The notes under the pieces: model-generated
The model's input: only the letters and a program-made list of their open reading frames with translations
Database searches by the model: none
What the model was told of the DNA's origin: nothing
Translations under genes and position numbers: made by a program
Part shown: positions 56,168-64,000 of the stretch, in pieces
Position numbering within the stretch: position 1 is the first letter of the stretch
How the letters are laid out: each line of letters starts with the position of its first letter
From: Stropharia rugosoannulata
Taxonomy: Eukaryota > Basidiomycota > Agaricomycetes > Agaricales > Strophariaceae
Direction: 5' to 3'
Length of the DNA stretch: 64,000 nt
NCBI GenBank assembly: GCA_028532985.1
Contig: JANCIK010000002.1
Coordinates: forward strand, 1,054,001 to 1,118,000

Positions 56168-57160
56168 ATGAGCGTTTCGAAAGTGTGGGAATTGCACCCC
56201 TCCCATGAAAATGTTTGTGCCTGCCTACCTCATCTGACCCCAGCCAAGGCATACTTCGTGCCCGCCCACTTGCGCAGCCCAAATCTTGCCCTTGTTAATT
56301 GTACAGTATTCTCACGGCAGGTACAACCATCCCACCATCTTAGCCAGCTGTCCCGAAAACTCGACTTCTCGCCACCCCCACCGTGGCAGTTCTCAATCTC
56401 GCCCGAGGTAGTCAACGTGCTGCGCACCTCGACGATGTTCCAGATGCTCAAGAATAAACCAAATGCATTTGCTGCGATGGCGCGCTTTGCAGCAGTGCTT
56501 GAGGAAAGCTGCTGCAAGCATTGGTGTGCTTTTTCATTTTCATTTTCGGTCATCATGTTGAGGTTATATATATTGTACTTTTCATGTATGTATGTATCTA
56601 TTTCGTTTGTTTTCTTTTACTTTGCATAACTCTGTACTACCTGCGTGTACTCTGCTCCTCCGTCCTGAATACTGAAACACGATTCATCTGTCTCCGTTTG
56701 CCGCTACCTTTCTTTTATTTTTATTGTGACCTCGGCCCTTGCACGTTGGCCTGCTTTACCACGTCCACCTTGCCTCTCGCACCACTCAGTGCAGCTTAGC
56801 TTAACAAGGACCTGCGCGACGTCATTTGCGACCTTTCCCAGGCCTTCCAGGCCGCAGGGCTAGATCTGACCGACACGGTGAGGTCAAGAGTCACAGTAAG
56901 AAGTCAGAGTCGAAGGGCACGGACGAAACAATGTGCTATGCAGGTAGGCGGCACTGATAAATGGACCTGCATGTTTTTAGGATGTATGCAGCTGAGGTGC
57001 GTGTAATGCTGCATCTGTTGGATCACTCACGAAGTGAAGGGCAGACACCAGAGCGTTCACATCAGGAACGTGGATGTAGCACATGGAAACTGATTTTATT
57101 TTGCCTATAGAAACTCATGCAAGAACTACCCATGACTCCCTTGTTTGTCCCAGGCTGAGC
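56168..57160 (+). pseudogene. Degenerate copy of the mitochondrial-type small gene, unit 4
   Basis: Here an ATG at 56168 opens a frame through HLTPAKAYFVPAHLRSPNLA, PPPPWQFSISPEVVNVLRTS and VLEES. Exon 2 (NKDLRDVICDLSQAFQAAG...) ends at GACACG before GTGAGG near 56880. The exon 3 start (AAACTCATGCAAGAACTACC) is present but soon out of frame. The N-terminus contains Glu residues and differs from the intact presequence. Confidence 0.45.
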
Positions 57161-57782
57161 AGATATCCGTTGTATATCTCACACGATCACAAAATTCCGC
57201 ATGGCATCATTCCTTTCAGGACATTTACCCAGCTTAGCCCAACACCGTTGCGCATATGCACAGCGCGGTCTTCTCAGCGCGTTCGAAAAATCAAGCATTG
57301 AAGGCCTGAATTGGGGCCAGGGGCAGGTTGAGGGGGGTGGGTTAATGGCGCCTAGACCGGGGTAGGTCGGAGGTTAAATGAAACTTGAAAGGAGAGGGCA
57401 GCCGGCTGATGGTCAGGAGGAAGTAGACCAGATAAATATGACGGACGTAGGCATGCGTGCAGCGTGAGGTGGAGACTCGAGAGCGGGCGAGTGAAACATT
57501 ATGAAACAAGGGGAGCTGCAGACTCGGAGCGGGAGAGATGTTGAACTGATTGAGGAGACATGCTACTGCGAGGGAGCAACAGCTAGCGGCAAACGGACGT
57601 GAGAGCACGCTTCTAGATAGGCTGCAGAAATGCGGGTAGGGGCGGGTAGGGGCATGTTTTGCCCTTCAGTGGGTGTGCATGAGCTATTGGAAAGATCGGA
57701 CCAAACGGGGGAGGGAAGTAAGGACTTGGTAGAATTAAGTATGTTCGCGTTGATCGGAGTGGCGGGCGACGTAGGGAGGAAC
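57161..57782. other. Unit 4 distal spacer, truncated
   Basis: It matches 49160-49700 closely and ends where the inverted repeat begins. No supported gene. Confidence 0.6.
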
Positions 57783-59299
57783 AACACATAGAACAGTCCC
57801 CTGGTACCGTACATAATAGTGTAACCAGGATCTAAATATATACTATACACTATAGTCTTGTTCCTGAGGAATCTATTTTAAGGTATTGACCGTACCTAAC
57901 GGACGGAACCGGTTTCTAACTATGTACCGTGGCCTACGGCTCCATTCTGCTGGAATCCAGGCTCACAGCCACAGTCACATCCCGGTGAGGTCCCGACACC
58001 ATGCCAGTCGGAGCCCCGAAAGCACCGACAGCACCGACTGTCGGTGCCCCATCATAGCCCACCTTCCTCGACTTCTGCTGTATGGCCCTCGTCAAATAAA
58101 GTATCGGGACCATTTTGAATATGCCTTACGAGCGTATAAAAGCCTACTTGTCAATAATTTCATTGTCAATCTTTAGAGAAACATATCGCACACCCGACCA
58201 TCCGGACAAGGTCGGCTCGGCCCGAACACAATTTTTACGCATACGATCAATAGCTATGGTTGGGAAACTTCTACTCCAACTTTTCCGTCTCTGCTACTAG
58301 TTGACATTGAAGGACGGATAATCTTTGCAATCTGTCTATACATAGTTCCCAGCATGCTTTTTCCATCAAGAATTGCTGTTTTCGGGCATTGGTTAACACT
58401 GATAATTTTGTTTGGAAATCCGGTCCAAGGTCCATATCATCAATCATTTTTGAGGTGTCGCAGATATCTTCCCATGGGCAGGTCTTAATGGACAGTTAGA
58501 TATACTCCTATAATTATTCCATAGCGAGGACCTACGTATGAAATGGGAATTGCTGATGCAATGTCTGTTACTTGATCCAAATTGAAGACAGGGAACTTCG
58601 GAAGCGGTAGGGAGTCGGAGTCAATGTTAGGTTGTCTGATAGTCTTCTTGGGTATAGCTGTTGTGTCCAGGCCCGTAGAAAGTTGAGCTTGAGCATCTTT
58701 GTATACCGTAAATTCACTGTTTTTATTTTGACCAAACCGATTACTGCGTGGAGGTTGTCTGATTGCTTCATCGGAGTCGGACACGTGTAGGACAGTTGTG
58801 ATTGCTCTTGGACTCGAAATTTCAAGCAAATCGTCGTCGATGTCGACGATCCTTACTGGGCTTGATACTTCGATCTCGTCATCGCTGCTTTCTTCAACCA
58901 TTAGTGATATGTTATCCTTGTAACCCGGGATTGGAATCGGACTGGAAACCTCGATTTCATCATCACTACTTTCTTCCAGGAGGCTAGCCTTTCTTTTTAA
59001 GTTGCCTACATCATACATTATAATATGCACCATTCCATCAATATGTATCACGTACGATGTGCCATTTAGAAACTGGTTACACGAAAGTAAGAACTGGAAA
59101 GGACAGTATTTATCAATTGCCAGTCGGAGGTATGCCGACATGCTGGAGATACCGGGGAGATGCCGGAGTGCACCCGAGGATACCGGCAATATCCTGGTCA
59201 GATGACGCACTTTGGCCCTGTTTGGCTGCCGTTGAAATATTCGGATCGCTGCCGGTTTCAACTTGTAACAATCTTTTTCTCCACGCCGTCGCGTCGCGC
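57783..59299. repeat. Right arm of the 1.5-kb inverted repeat
   Basis: The reverse complement of 22857-24372. It is cut on its right by the LTR of the second element A copy, 82 bp before the position where gene Z would start, so gene Z is absent here. Confidence 0.9.
58271..59065 (-). CDS. Gene Y, second copy (inverted), 3 exons
   Basis: The mirror of 23091-23885: exons 59065-59056, 59005-58536 and 58483-58271, with the same splice sites and the same predicted 230-residue protein with two EESSDDEIEVSSP motifs and a C-terminal coil. The TATA-like element is at 59107-59113. No difference to the left copy was seen in the coding part. The shared promoter region is truncated by the LTR at 59300, leaving about 234 bp of upstream sequence. 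Confidence 0.58.
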
Positions 59300-60514
59300 T
59301 GACAGGGCTGCTTTTTGGCTACGGACGTAAATCGTCAGAAGTTCCCTTAAAGGGATAGCTGCGCGGGGGAAACACAGAGGGACTAGAGTTGAGCCTGTCT
59401 CGTAGTCTATAGCTATCAGCGCGCGAGCATCATGACTATAAGCGCCTGCGCGCACCGTATCGCGAGAAGGATTGGTCAGTGAGCTGCACAGTCTAGAGTG
59501 CATAGTTTGGCCGTCTGTGCGAGCGATCAGGAAAGCGTAGAACGGTTAAGCACCAGCAAAGAGTGGTGTGAGTACAGCTGAGCGGATACCAAAGGCGGTG
59601 TGAAGGGCTGTGCGCGTATCTCATATGCGCGCATCGCAAACGCAGAATTTGTCTAAGTCCACACATCATGTGACCGTGGCGGCGCGCATCAAAAGACGCG
59701 CAAAAGCCCGAGGGAATGAACGACATGCGCGCAGCGAATGCCAAGGGATCAGGACACTCGAAGGGAAGCCCGGATGCGATGCGCGGACCTTTGGCCGCGC
59801 GTTGCTAGTATTTACTTTACCTTATTATTAGTACACATGCGCGCATCGCATATAAACCTGTATCCTTGTCTATAGTAATTCAAGCAATTGTCTACCCACT
59901 AGATCTGTGTGCTGGGTTCTGTCCCAGGCCGTCAGCGGGCTGTGTTTAGCTTTTGTTAGGGTTTTAACTGTGAAGTGTTTGTGAATCATAGGAGTTTTGG
60001 ATAGCTTCTGGCCACCGGGTCACTTGGAGAGCTCAGTGAGGAGTCAGTACAACCGTGTACGGAAACTCGCACTGTAGTGTTTAGACTGTGAGACTGCACC
60101 GCCGGGTGAAAGACTTTGGAGAGTCTTGGGATTGTTGGACTTTGGAGAGTCCGCGCATCGTACGAGGTCACCGGACCCGGAAGTGCGCGCAGCGAAGCCG
60201 TTCGCTAAAACAACTTATTTCATTCATCATTTTGCCTAGCGCACGCCACTAGCAACCGGACTCTATCCGAGATTTACTAGAATTAAACCCCTCCTTACAA
60301 ACGAACTTGCAGGCACTACTTGCTATTACAAAGACTAGAGGACACGAGGTGCGCGCATCGCACGCCCAGAACGGGAACCAGAGCAGAGCATAGATTATAC
60401 TAGCCATTTAGTTGAGGGCGTTCGCTCGATCTAAGGGATAGGATCTCGCTCCGCTGGGTGTGTGTGTGTGTTGTGTTTCGCGATTTCGAGTCTAGCTACG
60501 CAGTAGACCTCTCA
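59300..60514 (+). repeat. 5' LTR of the second element A copy
   Basis: About 1,215 bp from TGACAGGG to CTCTCA. It is similar to the LTR at 17782-18991 but with clear differences in its first 300 bases. A TATA box (TATAAAC) is at 59851-59857. From there to the end of the LTR there is no ATG on the sense strand. A (GT)n run lies near 60460. Confidence 0.85.
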
Positions 60515-60516
60515 TC

Positions 60517-60534
60517 TGGAGCCCACCGCGAGGG
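60517..60534 (+). promoter_or_regulatory. tRNA primer binding site, second element A copy
   Basis: Eighteen bases starting TGG, two bases after the LTR, identical to the primer sites at 5655-5672 and 17762-17779. Confidence 0.75.
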
Positions 60535-60698
60535 GAAGGTTCAGAAATCTCAAGTAGTGTTTCGGGAACTACGGCTTGCGCCTATTACAATAAATTACAA
60601 AAATTTCAAATAAAACGGGGACGAGTAACAAGCGAGGCAAATTTCCTGCGCCTTCATCGCTCGCCGAGCCAGAAGAAGCCAGACCATCCTTTGGAACG

Positions 60699-62651
60699 GT
60701 GCCTTCACGCGAGAGAACCACGAGGAGCAAGAAAAACGCTGAGCTGGTAGAGCCGTTGGTAATTACACCGACGCGAGACAGAAAAGCAAAGAAAAGAGCG
60801 AGGGAGGAAGCGCAGTTGCAGATCGAGACTCAGGGATTAGCGCAGCGCATTCCAGGTGCGCTCACCGAAAGCGACTCGGAATTAAGAGTAGGGACTAGTG
60901 GATTTTGGGGACCACCATCTGGCATTGAATCAGAAGACCAATTAGTGGATGGTGATATTACACTTGAAACCGCACCATTCGGTACTTCTGATAGCCAAGC
61001 TACCCAAGACACCCCTCCTCCATTTTCGGAAGTATTTGGAACTGCTAAGACGTCCGCGCAGCGCACGGCGGAAAATAGCGAAAGCGAAGCAGAGCGTGTA
61101 GCGAGAGATATATTTGGAGGAGACTTGTCAGATCTCTCAGAAAGCGAACGAAATTCACCCCCTCGAGAACCAGAAACTATGCCTAAGGATATGTCCATGC
61201 CAGTACGCGGTGCGCGCGGCGCGCCGAGCTTCGATCCTGCTGCAGAGCGCGATGAGCTGCCGCGGTACTTCGAGGACCTGGAGGATTGGTTTAAGCGCGC
61301 GGAGGTGACGGAGGACGATGAGAAGAGAGGATATGTAATCAAATATGTACCCATGCAGATGGCAGAGGAGTGGAAGAATTTACCAGGTTATGATACCAAG
61401 GGGTACGCGGAGCTCAAGAAAATGATTCTCAACGAGTACCCGGAGGTGATCAGCATTCAGACAGGGTCCATTGCGCGGCTCAAGAAGCTTTGCAAGGAGA
61501 ATCAGCGCATCTCGGAGGAAGACCTCCAGGTGTTGCTGGACTTCAAGCGCGCGTTCTTGGCCGAGGCCGCTAAGCTCACGAAAGCGCCTACCCTGCTCGC
61601 GAATCATACCTTGGTGACTTACTTCACCAATAGTCTCACTGCGGGGTTCAGGGATCGTCTGTTTAATAAACTGGACATTGATTACACGACGCGCGCATCA
61701 TTCGACAAGTTCTTGACTGAGCGCAATATACAGTTCACCGCACCTACTGGGGTGACGGTAGAAGCGCGCACCGAGGACATGTACCCTCTCAAACAAGTAG
61801 CCGAGATGGCGGAACAAATGGCCCGCACCAAGAACCCAAGCACTACGCTGAGCCTAGGGCGCGATAGCACTGATGGACTTATGCCGGTGCCCGCCATCAA
61901 GACTGAGGCTGCGGATGTTAGTTCGCTGCGCGGAGAGATTGAGGACCTGAAAGGGTTCGTTGCCTCCTTCAAGGATACCTTGTCGTTAGTAGAGAAGACG
62001 GTGGCGAAGTTGAAGGAGTCGAGTAAGAAAGAACTGGAGGACATTATTCGCAATGTCATGGCTGCGCGCGCCGCACCGATGTCGGTGCCTGTACAACCAG
62101 TAGCCCCCATGATGCCCATGAGCGCACCGAGTTTTGGTGGACCGCCGCCTAGGCCTTTCCAATACCAACAACACCCGGAGCCTCGCTGCTTCTACTGCAA
62201 GCAGACGGGACATGTGGTGGCTGAGTGCATCGTACGGCAGCAAGACTTGTCAGCGGGGAGGATTGTCATCACAGAGGCGGGGCGCTTACAGCTACCTGAT
62301 GGGTCATCGATACCTTGGGACCCTTCGCGCGCGATTAAAGAGCGCGTCGACGAATGGCATAAGAAGAACGGGCAGCCCGCGCAGCAAGCGTATATGGCAC
62401 CTGTCCACCCTTCGTACATGGGTATGCCTCCTAGCATGGTATACTCGCAGATGTACCAACCAGCCAGTTCCTTGGACGAGACCTATGAGGAGCAGATACG
62501 CGCACTTCAGCAAGAGCTGGAGAGTAAGAAGGCGTTTCTGAAGGAGCGCGCATCAGCGAAGACGCCTGAGGAGGTGATAGAAGAACAGCGTCAGCTGATA
62601 GCGACTATGAAAGCCGAACGCGACGCTGCGCTCAGTCAGGGTTTCGATTGA
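60699..62651 (+). CDS. Gag of element A, uninterrupted copy
   Basis: A 650-codon frame from a GTG at 60699; the frame is open further upstream to about 60590. The N-terminal 160 residues are basic then Ser/Glu/Pro-rich and have no Met. The Gag core follows (ELPRYFEDLEDWFKRAEV near residue 188), then a coiled region and a CCHC knuckle (CFYCKQTGHVVAEC near 494), and a Gln/Glu-rich C-terminus. The initiator is unclear. The first in-frame ATG is at 61179 (MPKDMSMPV), and a near-cognate ACG with A at -3 and G at +4 lies at 60615. An out-of-frame ATG at 60949 is absent from the other copy. The site where element B sits in the other copy is here an unbroken GCGCGCGC run. Confidence 0.85.
   Translation: MPSRERTTRSKKNAELVEPLVITPTRDRKAKKRAREEAQLQIETQGLAQRIPGALTESDSELRVGTSGFWGPPSGIESEDQLVDGDITLETAPFGTSDSQATQDTPPPFSEVFGTAKTSAQRTAENSESEAERVARDIFGGDLSDLSESERNSPPREPETMPKDMSMPVRGARGAPSFDPAAERDELPRYFEDLEDWFKRAEVTEDDEKRGYVIKYVPMQMAEEWKNLPGYDTKGYAELKKMILNEYPEVISIQTGSIARLKKLCKENQRISEEDLQVLLDFKRAFLAEAAKLTKAPTLLANHTLVTYFTNSLTAGFRDRLFNKLDIDYTTRASFDKFLTERNIQFTAPTGVTVEARTEDMYPLKQVAEMAEQMARTKNPSTTLSLGRDSTDGLMPVPAIKTEAADVSSLRGEIEDLKGFVASFKDTLSLVEKTVAKLKESSKKELEDIIRNVMAARAAPMSVPVQPVAPMMPMSAPSFGGPPPRPFQYQQHPEPRCFYCKQTGHVVAECIVRQQDLSAGRIVITEAGRLQLPDGSSIPWDPSRAIKERVDEWHKKNGQPAQQAYMAPVHPSYMGMPPSMVYSQMYQPASSLDETYEEQIRALQQELESKKAFLKERASAKTPEEVIEEQRQLIATMKAERDAALSQGFD
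62639..62645 (+). promoter_or_regulatory. Candidate -1 frameshift heptamer GGGTTTC
   Basis: G GGT TTC in gag phase, one codon before the gag stop (TGA 62649-62651). The next frame (protease) is in the -1 phase and open across the site. Identical in the minus-strand copy. Confidence 0.5.
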
Positions 62652-63925
62652 GTCTGATGAAGGGAAACACGGGCAGAGTTATGCGTAGCGGCTCTGATAA
62701 ACCCAAGAACCCAGAGGGCGCAAATAAGAAGTTACCAATCAGAAATATACCCAGAGCATCAGTTGAGGACGTGAGTGATGATGAGGAAGAAGAGTTGCGA
62801 GAGGTAGTGGAGGAGCAAGGTGCGCGCAGCGTACCCGTAAAGAAGAAAGTAGTGTTTGAGGCTCCTGCAAAAGCTGGGCCTAGTGCACGACCCGCAGCAG
62901 TGCCATATGTAATGGTACCTCCGCTGCGCGTACCAGAGAAAGTAAAACCTAAGGTTAGGGAAGAGCCCATACCTGTGGTAGAGAAGAGGAAGCCAGCCTA
63001 TAAGCTGCGCGCACCTATCGAAGATGAGGCGCAGGCTGACGCAGTCCTCAAACACTTAGAAAATCAGAAGATTGAGATCACGCAGGGCCAGTTGTTAGGC
63101 ATATCGACTGCAGGTTTCAGAAGGAAGTTCGTTGAGCGCATAGTACCGAGAAAGGTACCATTGGATCTGAATACGATGCGCGTACTACAATTAGATTATG
63201 ATGAGGAAGAGCGCGAAGTAGATGAAGCTATCGCGCGGTTAGCAGAGGAGGAAGAGGAAGAGGAGTTTATGCAGATGGACGAGCTACCAGTGGCCACTTT
63301 CCTTACTTGCTCAGATGAGCGCAGCGGACTGCAACCGGGGACCATCATCATGGAAGACCCGTACGAGCAGTACGTCTCGACTCTGCAGCCAGGCGAAAAG
63401 CCTAAGGGGCTTATTGTGGCGCGCGAATCGCACCATCTGAAGGCGGTATTTCCGCTCATCAACGGCAAGGGACACGCGGAGACGTTGCTCGACAGTGGGT
63501 CGCAGATTGTGTCAATGGCACAAGACACCGCTGAGCGCTTAGGACTTAGTTGGGACCCGGACTTCACTATACGGATGCAGAGTGCGAATAAGCAGGTGGA
63601 ATCCACCAAGGGCTTAGCGCGCAACGTACCATTTGTGTTCAACGGACTGACGGTGTACTTACAAGTGCATGTCATCAGCGCAGCGGCTTACGAGGTGCTC
63701 TTGGGCCGGCCGTTCGAGATCCTCACGGAGAGCAATGTGAAGACGCGCGGCGATGGAACGGTTGAGCTTACGCTCACCGATCCCAACACACAGCGCAAGC
63801 TGGTAGTACCCACCTATAACCGAGGGTGCGGTCCCAAGATTGTGCAGCGCGAACCTAAGTTGCAGGACCCTGGCACAACGGAAAACCCTAACGCAGATCA
63901 GGATTTTCAATCCTCGATGATTTGA
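62648..63925 (+). CDS. Retroelement aspartic protease frame, second element A copy
   Basis: 425 codons, overlapping the gag stop in the -1 phase. It has the same domains as 2825-4102: an acidic N-terminal and central part, then LLDSGSQIVSMA (catalytic D-S-G near residue 281) and LLGRPF. The differences to the other copy are few and scattered. The open frame begins at TTG; ATG codons follow at 62657. The TGA stop at 63923-63925 overlaps the pol ATG. Confidence 0.85.
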   Translation: MSLMKGNTGRVMRSGSDKPKNPEGANKKLPIRNIPRASVEDVSDDEEEELREVVEEQGARSVPVKKKVVFEAPAKAGPSARPAAVPYVMVPPLRVPEKVKPKVREEPIPVVEKRKPAYKLRAPIEDEAQADAVLKHLENQKIEITQGQLLGISTAGFRRKFVERIVPRKVPLDLNTMRVLQLDYDEEEREVDEAIARLAEEEEEEEFMQMDELPVATFLTCSDERSGLQPGTIIMEDPYEQYVSTLQPGEKPKGLIVARESHHLKAVFPLINGKGHAETLLDSGSQIVSMAQDTAERLGLSWDPDFTIRMQSANKQVESTKGLARNVPFVFNGLTVYLQVHVISAAAYEVLLGRPFEILTESNVKTRGDGTVELTLTDPNTQRKLVVPTYNRGCGPKIVQREPKLQDPGTTENPNADQDFQSSMI

Positions 63926-64000
63926 TGCGTCAAGGAGAGGTCGCGTTGATGTTTGACAGAGATGATCGCACGGGGAAAATAGAGATAGCGGGGTACGTGC
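63925..64000 (+). CDS. Start of pol, second element A copy (partial)
   Basis: The ATG at 63925-63927 overlaps the protease stop (TGATG). The 25 codons visible (MRQGEVALMFDRDDRTGK...) match the start of pol at 2825 on the minus strand, with one replacement. The rest is outside the window. Confidence 0.8.
   Translation, partial: MRQGEVALMFDRDDRTGKIEIAGYV

Larger units (their letters stand above)
24373..57782 (+). repeat. Tandem array of four HET-gene units
   Basis: Four direct units, with starts set by a shared GAAAACACAAGGCA-like or GTCAGCACCCGGAA-like sequence: unit 1 24373-32150, unit 2 32151-40354, unit 3 40355-50574, unit 4 50575-57782 (cut short by the inverted repeat). Each holds spacer, conserved block, HET gene, and a relative of the small mitochondrial-type gene. 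Unit 3 is about 2 kb longer because it includes the intact small gene and a local duplication of spacer (about 40830-41060 and 42930-43190). Borders are approximate. Confidence 0.8.

Noticed and set aside
1..64000. CRISPR arrays, bacterial operons, rRNA or tRNA genes
   Set aside because: Repeat structure is of eukaryotic transposons and tandem genes; I saw no short regular repeat-spacer pattern and recognised no rRNA or tRNA gene by eye.

Overview
The window looks like a basidiomycete (Agaricomycete-type) nuclear chromosome, in a repeat-rich, gene-poor region. The evidence is the many 45-67 nt introns with GT-AG borders and CTAAC-like branch sites, Gypsy elements with fungal-type pol proteins, tandem HET-domain genes, Zn2Cys6-like cysteine clusters and a Tc1/mariner element. 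No species can be named from the sequence alone.

Left part (1-18991): a Gypsy-type LTR retrotransposon on the minus strand (element A: LTR 17782-18991, primer site, gag, protease frame, pol running off the left edge). Its gag is split by a second, complete Gypsy element on the plus strand (element B, 4685-16226). B has two 967-bp LTRs in which I saw one difference, an intact gag-protease frame and an intact RT/RNase H/integrase frame. Between pol and the 3' LTR it carries about 3.5 kb with four antisense genes. Each of these has its own TATA-like box, and each has one to three short introns in the antisense direction. The first encodes a Zn2Cys6-like cysteine cluster. B is also studded with an 8-mer, TCGGAAAC/GTTTCCGA. 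I consider this combination the most interesting content of the window.

Middle-left (18992-24372): a multi-exon minus-strand gene (gene Z) with another Zn2Cys6-like cluster. It is broken by in-frame TGA codons, by the LTR of element A at its 3' end, and by a Tc1/mariner insertion lying exactly inside one intron. Gene Z is head-to-head with a small intact gene (gene Y) that has duplicated acidic/SIM-like motifs. Gene Y and its flanks recur as an almost identical inverted copy at 57783-59299.

Centre (24373-57782): four tandem units of about 7-10 kb. Each has a HET-domain gene (one intact, three broken), a conserved upstream block, and a degenerate relative of a small gene encoding a protein with a mitochondrial-type presequence. 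The intact version of that small gene is at 41179-42387 in unit 3. A 2.39-kb stretch appears identical between units 2 and 4.

Right end (59300-64000): a second copy of element A in plus orientation (LTR, primer site, uninterrupted gag, protease frame, start of pol). It shows the expression layout clearly: a leader of more than 1 kb almost free of AUG, a GGGTTTC slippery heptamer just before the gag stop, and a TGATG stop-start overlap between protease and pol.

Taken together, the region is an incompatibility-type gene array in inverted-repeat surroundings that has been invaded by retroelements. Several inactivating changes are, or could be, CGA to TGA. All statements about introns and promoters are manual reconstructions and are marked as inference.
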